Assembly: GCA_022376925.1 (NCBI GenBank)
Contig: JAIOJX010000032.1
Location: 168,107,979-168,171,978 of the forward strand
Origin: Tragulus kanchil
Lineage: Eukaryota > Chordata > Mammalia > Artiodactyla > Tragulidae
DNA length: 64,000 nt
Direction: 5' to 3'
Shown: positions 46,185 to 56,130 of the stretch, piece by piece
How positions within the stretch are numbered: the stretch's first letter is position 1
How the letters are laid out: each line of letters opens with the position of its first letter
The notes under the pieces: generated by a model
The model's database searches: none
What the model saw: the letters and a program-made list of their open reading frames with translations, nothing else
Told to the model about the DNA's origin: nothing
Position numbers and translations under genes: made by a program

Positions 46185-46545
46185 TGGGGCTCTGCTGCCC
46201 CCGTGTGGCCACCAGCGGCATCGCATGCACTGGGCCCGCGGGAAGCTCGGCCCACACTTGGGCCCCTGGGCGGGCGGCGCCGGAGGGAAGGGGCCAGAGG
46301 GCATGGCCCGCACCACCTGGAGGGGCAGTCGGGTTCATCCTGGCCCAGTGAGGGTGTGCACCCTGGACCCCGTGCTCACCCCACGTCCTTGCAATGCAGG
46401 GGAGCTCTAGGATCCTCCAAACAACCGTCAAGGAAGGGTCCCGCAGGGTGCCACGCGCACCTGGGGCCGCGCCCGGGCACCTACACCGTCAGGCGTGTAC
46501 TCGGCAGGAGTGTCCACAGGAGGAGCGTCAGCTGCCCTGAGACAT
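46184..46545 (+). repeat. Local dispersed module, copy 4
   Basis: Diverged copy of the 33912-34230 part of copy 1, with GGGTTCATCCTGG, AGTGAGGGTGTGCACC and a CTCF-like site. It starts at the 3' end of BovB. Confidence 0.75.
46195..46213 (-). promoter_or_regulatory. CTCF-like site 7
   Basis: Identical 19-mer to sites 1 and 3, in the same orientation, 11 bp after the BovB end. Confidence 0.5.
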
Positions 46546-46566
46546 TAAACTTAAAAACTGGTCGTC

Positions 46567-46845
46567 TGGGCTTCCCTGGTGGTCCAGTGAGCAGAGTCTG
46601 CACAAGGGGCACCAGTTCGATGCCTGGCCTGGGAGGATCCCACGAGCCACAGAGCGGCTGGACCAGTGCGCCCAATTAGGGGCCCTCGCTCTGGAGCGCA
46701 TGCACTCGGAGCCGGTGCTCTGCAACAAGAGAGGCCACTGCGATGGGAGGCCCACACGGGCCAAAGAGTAAAGATGGATGAAAATAAAGAAAGAACCAAT
46801 TTAAAAAAAAAAAGAGTGACCAAAGTTTTAAAAAAAAAAAAAAAC
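46567..46845 (+). mobile_element. tRNA-derived SINE with A tail
   Basis: GGCTTCCCTGGTGGTCCAGTG start, B box AGTTCGATGCCTGG, GAGCCGGTGCTCTGCAACAAG body, GATGGATGAAAATAAAG tail and A runs at 46802-46845. Same family as the elements at 41588 and 54436. Confidence 0.88.
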
Positions 46846-46959
46846 GGATCATCCAAATCAATCTAAAAGCGGGTCCCTTTCCAGACCTATCTGTCAGAAA
46901 CTGGGCTCAGGGAGCAGTCTGTTTCTTGCCTCAAACCCCAGGGACCTGATCTGACGATA

Positions 46960-47560
46960 TCAAAGAGCTTCGTGGTTGAAACGTGCCCTTCCACAGCTCC
47001 TCCAGGCCGGACGCACACGTTGGAACTCTTGGCGTCGTTCCAGCCGGAAGCGGTGCTGCGGTGCGTCCCCGCAAAGGCCGAGCGCGGCCCCTCCGCCTGG
47101 ACACGCCCCTGGCCCGGGCGCTCCGGCGCCGGCCCTCGGGAGCCGCGGGGCGTCCGCTGGTGGGCCGCCCTGCGCCGCGGTCCCGCCCCAGCCCCGCGGG
47201 CCCTTTGGCGGGCGAGCTCGGTGGGCACCCCGCCGGCCAGCCTGGACGCCCCGCCTCGCCTCCTGCTCGCGCTCGCGTCCCGGCGCCACGGCGCTTGCTG
47301 GAGAAGCGCTGACACAGCGTGCCCGCCGCGCTCCCCGGGCGCGCGCTCCGCCGCTCGAGGCCACGGCCGCCGCCCGCCGCCCACCGGCAGGCGCGGAGCG
47401 GCTCCTCGGCGCCGGACGTGCGACGCGTCCCGCGGGGCCGCCGGCGCGGCGGGATCTGCTCTGCAGGCCACGGCCGGGGCCCGGGCCGGCCGCGACCCCG
47501 CGGGTGAGGAGCCAGCAGCCTCGGCCCACACACCTGCCGTCAGCCCGCCGGTCACTCGTG
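46960..47560. other. CpG island candidate without a recognised gene
   Basis: About 0.6 kb of very CpG-dense DNA bounded by AT-rich sequence on both sides. Open frames of 334-373 codons run on both strands at once, which is typical of GC-rich DNA and not evidence of a protein. None resembles a family I know. It could be a CpG-island promoter for a non-coding transcript. Confidence 0.5.
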
Positions 47561-48230
47561 ACTTTTCCCGAGGCCGAGCAGCCCCCAGGAAGAGCACGTT
47601 TCCTGGAGCAAAGGTCCCTGGGGTGCGTGGGAAGTCCCACATTTGCCCTCCGCTGCGGCCAACCACTCCTGAGGTGCTCCGGTTTCCACCTCATTTCACA
47701 GAAAATAAAACCTGTGTCCTCAAAGACGCCACAGTGCAGACCTGGCACACGGGTCAGCTTCGTCAGGTCCAACGTCACCGTCACGTCTGCTGTCCCCGTG
47801 CGTCCTCTCCCGGTCCTGGCAACCGTCGAGAACGCTCCCCGGTCAAATCCCGCAGAAGCAAATCCCCTGCCAAGATCTGGCCAAGGGAACATCACCACAC
47901 ACTGCTCTGTGCTCTGTCTGTTGTGCGATGTATTTATTATTTCGTCTGCACCATTTCTCTCCGAGCCAGTGAAAGACTGAAAGTCTTTGTCGAGACTTCC
48001 AAGTGAAACGTAAAGGACTGAGCCTGTGCACTCACAAACGTTCTCTCCCAAACCCAGCACACAGCCCTCCACACAAAGCACGTAACGAGAGCCTGCCGTA
48101 CGGCCCAGGGCACGCGACCCAGTCCTGGGCAGCGGCCCAGACGGGAAAGGGTCTTAGAACGCATGGGTGGGTATTGTCTGTGCAGAACTGATTGACCGTG
48201 CGGGACACACAAGCACGCATGCTCAGGGCT
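47561..48230. other. Unique DNA
   Basis: Mixed composition, more AT-rich at 47880-48010. No gene is recognised. Confidence 0.45.
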
Positions 48231-48234
48231 TCAT

Positions 48235-48440
48235 TCGTGTCCAAGTCTCAGTGACCCTTTGGACTGTAGCCCGACAGGCTCCGCCGCCCATGGGCTCCCC
48301 GGGCAAGAAGGCTGCGGAGGGTGGCCATGCCCGCCTCCGGGGGATCCTCCTGACCCCAGCACTGAGCTCCCATCTAGGCGCGTCTCCTGCACTGAGGGGA
48401 ATCTCGACCTCTGAGCCACCAGGGAAGCTCTGCTTTGCTG
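48235..48440 (+). mobile_element. Bov-A/BovB-derived SINE fragment
   Basis: Diverged match to the Bov-A type sequence: TTTGGACTGTAGCCC, CCGGGCAAGAAGGCTG, GTGGCCATGCCC, GGGGGATCCTCCTGACCC and AGCCACCAGGGAAG. The last 80 bp recur at 49447 through duplication K. Confidence 0.8.
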
Positions 48441-50540
48441 TACGTCTGAAACTAAATCAACTAGACTCCAAACTTAAAAAGAGAGAGAGAGAATGCCGAC
48501 AAGGACAGCGAGTGCCTACCCAGCCTCTTCCGTGCACGAGGCCCTGTTCCGGATGGGCCACGGGGTCACAGGCGTTTGATCCTCACAGGACCCCAGCTGA
48601 CAGGCCGGGAAACAGGAGGCGGTCATGTGGCCGGGCTGCTTGGCCACGAGCACCAGAACTGAGACGTGGACCTTGGGTCCGAAGCACGAGACCCACGGGC
48701 GGAGGTGTCAGGGGCCGGGGGCGGGGCACAGGAGGTGGAAGCAGAGGAAATTCTGGAATCCACAGGAGACCCCCAATGGAGTCAGAAGTGGCAGCCTGAG
48801 TCAGCCCCGGGGAAGCACAGCCCCGCCCCACTCCGGTGGCGGTGGCCCCTGACAGGCTGGGTCCCGCGGGCGGCAGCACAGAGGGGTCCAAGAGCAAAGG
48901 ACCTGGGGACACGGCAGAGGACACTGAGCCCAGATGGGTGAGGTCAGGAAACCGCCGGACAGTCTGAGTCGCCTTGGACCTTGGGAAGGGACGTCCACTT
49001 GCATCCTTCTGGCCAGAACTGGCACGGGCTGAGCAGGGCGTGGCTCGGAGACGTCCACCTCCAGCCTGTGAGTACAGAAGGTCAGGGACACAGGTCCAGC
49101 AGATTCAACTGCCACCAAGTGTCACTGAGACGTAGCGAGAAGAGACCGTCCAGACACACAAGGGCTGAGAACGTCCACCCCAAGCCCCCTCTGGGGTCCG
49201 TTAGGAGAGAATACAGCTGTGTGGCCACAGGAAAAGCAGCGGTGAGCTCACACAAGGAGACCACACTGCTGTCCACGGGCCCGGCCAGAGGCTCTGCGCT
49301 GGGCTCAGCGCCTGGAGCCCTCCTCCGCACAGACTCCAGCAGGAGGCGTGTGGGGAAGGGAGCCGCGCCTGGGATGCAGCCCCGACAACGGGTGGCCCGA
49401 GGAGGAGCCTCGGGACCTCACTCTGCTGGAGTCCAGGAAGCCAGGTGCACTGAGCTCCCATCTAGGCGCGTCTCCTGCACTGAGGGGAATCTCGACCTCT
49501 GAGCCACCAGGGAAGCTCTGCTTTGCTGTACGTCTGAAACTAAATCAACTAGACTCCAAACTTAAAAAGAGAGAGAGAGAATGCCGACAAGGACAGCGAG
49601 TGCCTACCCAGCCTCTTCCGTGCACGAGGCCCTGTTCCGGATGGGCCACGGGGTCACAGGCGTTTGATCCTCACAGGACCCCAGCTGACAGGCCGGGAAA
49701 CAGGAGGCGGTCATGTGGCCGGGCTGCTTGGCCACGAGCACCAGAACTGAGACGTGGACCTTGGGTCCGAAGCACGAGACCCACGGGCGGAGGTGTCAGG
49801 GGCCGGGGGCGGGGCACAGGAGGTGGAAGCAGAGGAAATTCTGGAATCCACAGGAGACCCCCAATGGAGTCAGAAGTGGCAGCCTGAGTCAGCCCCGGGG
49901 AAGCACAGCCCCGCCCCACTCCGGTGGCGGTGGCCCCTGACAGGCTGGGTCCCGCGGGCGGCAGCACAGAGGGGTCCAAGAGCAAAGGACCTGGGGACAC
50001 GGCAGAGGACACTGAGCCCAGATGGGTGAGGTCAGGAAACCGCCGGACAGTCTGAGTCGCCTTGGACCTTGGGAAGGGACGTCCACTTGCATCCTTCTGG
50101 CCAGAACTGGCACGGGCTGAGCAGGGCGTGGCTCGGAGACGTCCACCTCCAGCCTGTGAGTACAGAAGGTCAGGGACACAGGTCCAGCAGATTCAACTGC
50201 CACCAAGTGTCACTGAGACGTAGCGAGAAGAGACCGTCCAGACACACAAGGGCTGAGAACGTCCACCCCAAGCCCCGTCTGGGGTCCGTTAGGAGAGAAT
50301 ACAGCTGTGTGGCCACAGGAAAAGCAGCGGTGAGCTCACACAAGGAGACCACACTGCTGTCCACGGGCCCGGCCAGAGGCTCTGCGCTGGGCTCAGCGCC
50401 TGGAGCCCTCCTCCGCACAGACTCCAGCAGGAGGCGTGTGGGGAAGGGAGCCGCGCCCGGGGGATGCAGCCCCGACAACGGGTGGCCCGAGGAGGAGCCT
50501 CGGGACCTCACTCTGCTGGAGTCCAGGAAGCCAGGTGCAC
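48359..50540 (+). repeat. Direct tandem duplication K, period 1088-1090 bp
   Basis: Bases 48359-49450 recur at 49447-50540 with a shared GCAC at the join. The offset changes by 2 bp where a G run differs (49370 versus 50459). Its second copy overlaps the first copy of duplication L. Confidence 0.9.
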
Positions 50541-50584
50541 CCGTCAGATACGGTGAATTACCAGCTCACACTTCCTCGTTGTGC

Positions 50585-50870
50585 ACGAATCCGCCTGCCC
50601 ACACAGGAGACGCAGGTTTAACCTCTGGTCCAGGAGGAGGCACAGAGCAAATGAGCCCCTGTGTCAGGACTCCCGAGCCTGTGCCCCAGGGCCTGGCGCT
50701 GCAGGGGCTGAGCCCGCGTGCCCTAGAGCCGCGCTCCGCAGCGAGAGAAGCCCGCACGCCTCAGCTGGCGAGCAGCCCCCACTCTCCAACACGAGAGACA
50801 AGCCCACGCGGCAGTGAAGGCCCAGGACAGCCAAAGAAATTTAAAAGCAAATAATTAAAAAGAGAGACAG
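50585..50870 (+). mobile_element. Diverged tRNA-derived SINE (CHR type)
   Basis: CACGAATCCGCCTGCCCACACAGG, B box CAGGTTTAACCTCTGG, CCCTAGAGCCGCGCTCCGC, CAGCGAGAGAAGCCC and the AAATTTAAAAGC tail. Copied at 51674-51959. Confidence 0.8.
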
Positions 50871-51673
50871 CAACAAAGGAACTGGAAAGACCGAACCTCT
50901 TACCAACTGACAGGAACCTAAACCTAGCGTGAGAAGGTGCACAGCAAAGGTGACAGAAGCGCACAAAAGTGACACCGTCACCTGTGAGGTTCCAACAAAC
51001 CCCTCACGCCCACGTCAACAGACGGTTCAGACGGCTGAATTCGTGGCAATGGTTTTCCCAAACCTGATGATTCTGCTTGATTCCTAGGCCCAGGGAGGCA
51101 TGGGTGAGAAACACAACTCCACATCTGGACACGTCACAGGAATGCAAGACTACCCAAGACCAGCTTAACAAACATGCAGAGAAAAGGCAAACATCAGAGA
51201 TGAAGAATCAAGGGCTGATGTGAAATCACGAAGAGCCCACCGGACGCTAAAGCAGCCAGCCTGGGAGAGACTGCAGCCTTACTCGACAAAGCCCTTCGGA
51301 AACCTGAGGGGCTTCCCCGAAGAGGGTTTACAGCCGTGACCTGTGTCCCTGCAGTTTTGCTCCTGAGCAGGTTTGCTCGGAGGAGAGGCGCTCACTCTGG
51401 AGCAACCACAGCAGGGCGGCTCCTGTCGGCAAGAGTCCAGAAAATCCAAGGATCCGTGGATGGGAGAGGGTGGCATCGTCACACAGGGTCTCTCACTGGC
51501 AGCAGAATGAGTCATCAGACACACACCAGCACGGACGAGGCAGAGGGGAACACCAATGGAGAAGACAACGGTGGCCCGAGGAGGAGCCTCGGGACCTCAC
51601 TCTGCTGGAGTCCAGGAAGCCAGGTGCACCCGTCAGATACGGTGAATTACCAGCTCACACTTCCTCGTTGTGC

Positions 51674-51959
51674 ACGAATCCGCCTGCCCACACAGGAGAC
51701 GCAGGTTTAACCTCTGGTCCAGGAGGAGGCACAGAGCAAATGAGCCCCTGTGTCAGGACTCCCGAGCCTGTGCCCCAGGGCCTGGCGCTGCAGGGGCTGA
51801 GCCCGCGTGCCCTAGAGCCGCGCTCCGCAGCGAGAGAAGCCCGCACGCCTCAGCTGGCGAGCAGCCCCCACTCTCCAACACGAGAGACAAGCCCACGCGG
51901 CAGTGAAGGCCCAGGACAGCCAAAGAAATTTAAAAGCAAATAATTAAAAAGAGAGACAG
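51674..51959 (+). mobile_element. SINE, duplicate of 50585-50870
   Basis: Second copy carried by duplication L. Confidence 0.8.
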
Positions 51960-52662
51960 CAACAAAGGAACTGGAAAGACCGAACCTCTTACCAACTGAC
52001 AGGAACCTAAACCTAGCGTGAGAAGGTGCACAGCAAAGGTGACAGAAGCGCACAAAAGTGACACCGTCACCTGTGAGGTTCCAACAAACCCCTCACGCCC
52101 ACGTCAACAGACGGTTCAGACGGCTGAATTCGTGGCAATGGTTTTCCCAAACCTGATGATTCTGCTTGATTCCTAGGCCCAGGGAGGCATGGGTGAGAAA
52201 CACAACTCCACATCTGGACACGTCACAGGAATGCAAGACTACCCAAGACCAGCTTAACAAACATGCAGAGAAAAGGCAAACATCAGAGATGAAGAATCAA
52301 GGGCTGATGTGAAATCACGAAGAGCCCACCGGACGCTAAAGCAGCCAGCCTGGGAGAGACTGCAGCCTTACTCGACAAAGCCCTTCGGAAACCTGAGGGG
52401 CTTCCCCGAAGAGGGTTTACAGCCGTGACCTGTGTCCCTGCAGTTTTGCTCCTGAGCAGGTTTGCTCGGAGGAGAGGCGCTCACTCTGGAGCAACCACAG
52501 CAGGGCGGCTCCTGTCGGCAAGAGTCCAGAAAATCCAAGGATCCGTGGATGGGAGAGGGTGGCATCGTCACACAGGGTCTCTCACTGGCAGCAGAATGAG
52601 TCATCAGACACACACCAGCACGGACGAGGCAGAGGGGAACACCAATGGGAGAAGAATATAAT

Positions 52663-52702
52663 ATGTATGTATGTATGTATGTATGCATGCATGCATGCAT
52701 GT
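52663..52702. repeat. (ATGT)n(ATGC)n microsatellite
   Basis: TATG units followed by CATG units over 40 bp, at the 5' edge of a Bov-A fragment. Confidence 0.93.
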
Positions 52703-52855
52703 ATAGCGTGGCAGGCCGTGCGCTCTAAGTCTCTCCGTCTCGTCCGACTCCCTGCAGCCCCCCGGCTCCTCTCTCCAGGAGACCCTCCAGGCAAGCATGC
52801 CGGAGCCGGTCGCCACGCCCTCCTCCAGGGGACCTCCCGACCCAGGGATCCAGAA
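52703..52855 (+). mobile_element. Bov-A type SINE fragment
   Basis: CTCCGTCTCGTCCGACTCCCTGCAG, CCAGGCAAGCATGCCGGAG and GGGGACCTCCCGACCCAGGG match the Bov-A/BovB-derived consensus with substitutions. Confidence 0.82.
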
Positions 52856-54435
52856 CTCTGCACAAAATGGAAAGAGAGGAAAGGACTTCCGGGACTGAGG
52901 GTGAAGACCCTCTCTGAACACGGCGGGGACGGGCACCCGGAGACAAGCCGTCGTGGTTGAGGTTTCCGCTCTGGTCTCGGGTGGTGGGCTTGCAGGTGCC
53001 TCCGTGATCGAAATAACGTGTTAAAGGACCGACTCTGTGCTGAACGCACAGCCAGGGTGACCCACGGAAGGGAGCAGAGCGCAAACCAAGGCTGATGACC
53101 CCCGGGTTCTCTGCACCCGATGTCCACCTAAGAGTGTGGCCAGGACGTGCCCAGGGCACCTCCAGAGCAACACGAGAAACACAGTCAAATAGAAGAACGG
53201 GACACGAGCGACATGCGGGCGAAGACCACACATGTTCCACGGAGACACCGAAGGGGCGCGACCTCGCAGTGGAGCCGGGAACAGGAACGCGGCTCGCTCG
53301 CCAGCCCCGCCCCCCGGGCGGGACCCACCCCACCCGCGTGGGGCGGGGAGAAGCCGCAACGCTCGTGTTCTGCCGCTGAGAACCTAAACGAAAACCCCTG
53401 AGAAGCCTAGGAAGTTACAAGGAGCTGCTCTCTTGGAGACCCAAGCGGCTCCCGCGTGGCCCGCCCCTCCTCCACAGCAGAGGCTCATCTGGACGCCCGG
53501 ACGCCCTCTGCCTGGGGACCCAGGTGTCCGGGGCAGGACGGGGGCGTGCCCCAGGGCTCCAGCGCCAGCGTCGGCGAGCCACACGCAGAGAGGCCACACG
53601 CAGCCCTGACAGGCTGGCGCTGGGGACCCTCGCTGCCGTGCTGGCCCCCACACCAATGTCTCACCAGCAACAAACCACACAGAAACTCTACGGGGCTGAA
53701 AATAACCGCGTGCATGCACCGTGGGGGCAGGCTGTGGACAACAAGAGGAAGACCAGCTGCCCCCTCTGCCGGGTCCAGCGCAAAGGCCCCCCTGCACACA
53801 GCACCATCAAGGAGTGGGTAGACCGCCTGAGACACCCCTCTGGCCCGAGCCCTGGACCCGCCGTCCTCCTCGCTGGCTCCGTGCCTCTCTGGGGGACGTG
53901 GGCAAGGCCACAGTCGGGTCGGCACGCCTTCCTCCGTAAGCTCCGGTAAGGATGGCGTCGATTCCACGCCGACCGCGAGGCTGAGGAGAGGTGCGCGCCA
54001 GTCCCTTATCACCATGAATGGTGGCCGCGGGGCTGTCGCTGGACAGCAATGGCCTGCACATACACCCTCGATGCCGGCATCTTCCTCACCTGACCCGAAC
54101 TCTCTGCCGCGCCTCCCACCCCCGGCTGTGCAGCCCTCGCCACCTGTGACGCACAATTTCATGTGTCACCTGGATGGCCAGCTAGCACTCGAGGCTATTT
54201 CCGGCTGTGTTGGTGGGGACGTGGGCTCCGGAGGCCTGGGGAGCACAGCGGCAGAGCAGGGGTCGCCTCGGCCTGACCAGGCGTCCACCTTCTGCGCTGG
54301 GACATCCGCCCCCGGCTCCTGGACTCAGGCTGAGTGGCTCGGCTGCTCCCTGGTCCCAGGCTGCAGACGGCAGATGGCGGGGCCGCTCGGCCCCCAGCCG
54401 CGAAGCCAGCCTCTCATAAAGAAGGGGTGTCTTGG
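52856..54435. other. Unique intergenic DNA
   Basis: Mixed GC content, no array or recognised element. ORFs here are short and overlapping. Confidence 0.5.
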
Positions 54436-54720
54436 GGGCTTCCCTGGTGGTCCAGTGGGTAAAGAGTCCGCCTTACAGGCAAGGGGCGCCGGTTCGATCC
54501 CTGGCCCAGGAGGATCCCGCGTGCCACCGAGCGGCTGGACCAGTGTGTCCAATTGCAAGCCAGCGCTCTGGAGCGCATGCGCCCAGGGCTGGCGCTCTGC
54601 AACGGGGGAGGCCACTGCACTGGGGGGCCCACGCCGGCCAGGGAGCAAAGATGGATGAAAATAAATAAATGAAAGACCAATGGAAGAGGCCAAAATTAAA
54701 AACAAACAAACAAAAAAAGG
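54436..54720 (+). mobile_element. tRNA-derived SINE with A-rich tail
   Basis: GGCTTCCCTGGTGGTCCAGTG start, B box GGTTCGATCCCTGG, GCGGCTGGACCAGTGTGTCC, GGCGCTCTGCAACGG, GATGGATGAAAATAAATAAATG and an AAACAAACAAACAAAAAAAGG tail. Confidence 0.88.
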
Positions 54721-55200
54721 TTGTCTTTCCGTTCCATACCTACGCACCCCGTGCTGTCTCTTTGCAGAACCCGACCAGCCCAACCCCGCTCTCTGCCCCA
54801 AGGCACCTGGGCGCTGACGCTGTGACACACCTGAGCCCCCACAGCCAGGCGGACCCCTGCCCAGAGGGGAAGGGTGTTTTCCTCAATCTTTCTCTGGTCA
54901 GGTGGCAATTACCTTGTTTTTGCCGCAAATTAAACCACTCATGCTTCAGTCCCGAGAGGCCAGTGGCACCGAGCGTCCAGCCCCTCCTCCGCCTAGGCCA
55001 TTGGCAAAAGGGCCGCCAGAGAGCAGCCGGCCTGGCGGCCCTCCAGACCGGGCGATGGCGGCGGTGGCTTCGCTTCTGGGCTTGTCCGCTACAGGTCTCC
55101 ATGCATCGCTGCACAAGATGAGCCTGACGAGGCGGCGTTAGGCATCGCTCAATGTGAGGGGTCATTTTGCCCAGCTGGGTTTTCACTGTTCCCACGAGGA
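54721..55200. other. Unique DNA with a short ATG reading frame
   Basis: Mixed-composition block between a SINE and a CpG-rich block. A 28-codon frame at 55055-55141 starts MAAVASLLGLS after GGGCG, resembling a mitochondrial presequence, but stops at once. It may be chance or the relic of a processed gene copy. I cannot identify it. Confidence 0.35.
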
Positions 55201-56130
55201 GGCCGCTTCCTGGCGGGACCGTGCGTGTGCTTCGGGGCAGGACCGCTCGGGCTGGAGCGCGGCCTTGTCCTCGGGGGCCGGGCTGCGTCGGGGGCGTCGG
55301 CCCGCCTGGTGCCCCACGGCAGCTGAGACACCCAGCCCGCGGCTCCGGGAGGAGGGAGGGGACGCCGGAGCCCCGCCCTGCAGGGAAGCAGACGAGGTCC
55401 CCGGACTTGAACCCAGGAGTCTCGTCTTCCGCGCGTCCAGGGCCCCGTGGAGCCCGAGACCTGAGGCGGGGCGCCCCGCCCCCAAGGCCAGCCTGCGCCA
55501 CGGGCTGTCGGGGACCGGCTCTGGACCAGGGCCCCTGAGCGGCCCACGCGGAGGCTCCCGAGAGGGACGTCCCCGCCGACACGGGGAGGCTCCCCCGCAG
55601 GAGCCCCGACCTCTCCCTGCCCCACCTGGGCGCCGTTTCGAGATGTCACGTGGCGCGGTGCTGCCGTGGGCCTTGGACCGCCTGGAGGACGTCGCCAGCG
55701 CTCCGGGATGGGCACCGCGCAGGGCGGCGAGTGTCGCCGAGGCCGGGCGGCTGCAGGGCCGGGCCTTTCCCCGGAGGCCCTGGCAGCGGCTGGCTCTGGA
55801 GCGGGAGGCTGGGGCGGGAGCCGCCCGTGGGCAGCGAGGCCAGCTCAGGAGCCCACACGCGCTGGGGCCCGAGACACGCGGCGGGTCTGGGAGAGCGCCG
55901 GAGCCTGGCCGGCATCGGGAGACAGGGTCTCTCTGGCCTGGAGGGCTCGAGTCGGGAAAGGGTGGCCGGGCAGTGCCCGTCCTTGCCTGGAGGAGGGGCC
56001 GAGGGGCCGAGGGGCCAGAGCCCTCCCCGTCCCCTCCCGCCGCACCCGTCCCCCAGCCCCCCTCCCCAGCTCTCGGCCGTGCCCTGCGTCCGCTTCCCTG
56101 CCCACTCACTCAGGAATGCACTCAGGGACG
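55201..56130. other. CpG-rich block
   Basis: CpG-dense DNA with open frames on both strands and no recognisable protein. Part of it is repeated by duplication M. Confidence 0.5.

Larger units (their letters stand above)
50476..52650 (+). repeat. Direct tandem duplication L, period 1089 bp
   Basis: Bases 50476-51563 recur at 51564-52650 at a constant offset of 1089, joined through the shared GACAACG. The two ends continue differently (AATGGAGAAG versus AATGGGAGAAGAATA). Confidence 0.9.

Noticed and set aside
46960..48081. Overlapping frames of 344, 334 (+) and 373 (-) codons
   Set aside because: Long open frames on both strands at once reflect CpG-rich composition. No recognisable domain, and arginine/proline/alanine-rich translation.
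40433..54720. tRNA genes suggested by A and B boxes
   Set aside because: These boxes lie in tRNA-derived SINEs with long bodies and A-rich tails. No cloverleaf with an intact acceptor end is present.
55055..55141. A 28-codon frame starting MAAVASLLGLS
   Set aside because: It stops after 28 codons with no splice donor I trust and no match I recognise. It is mentioned only as a possible relic.
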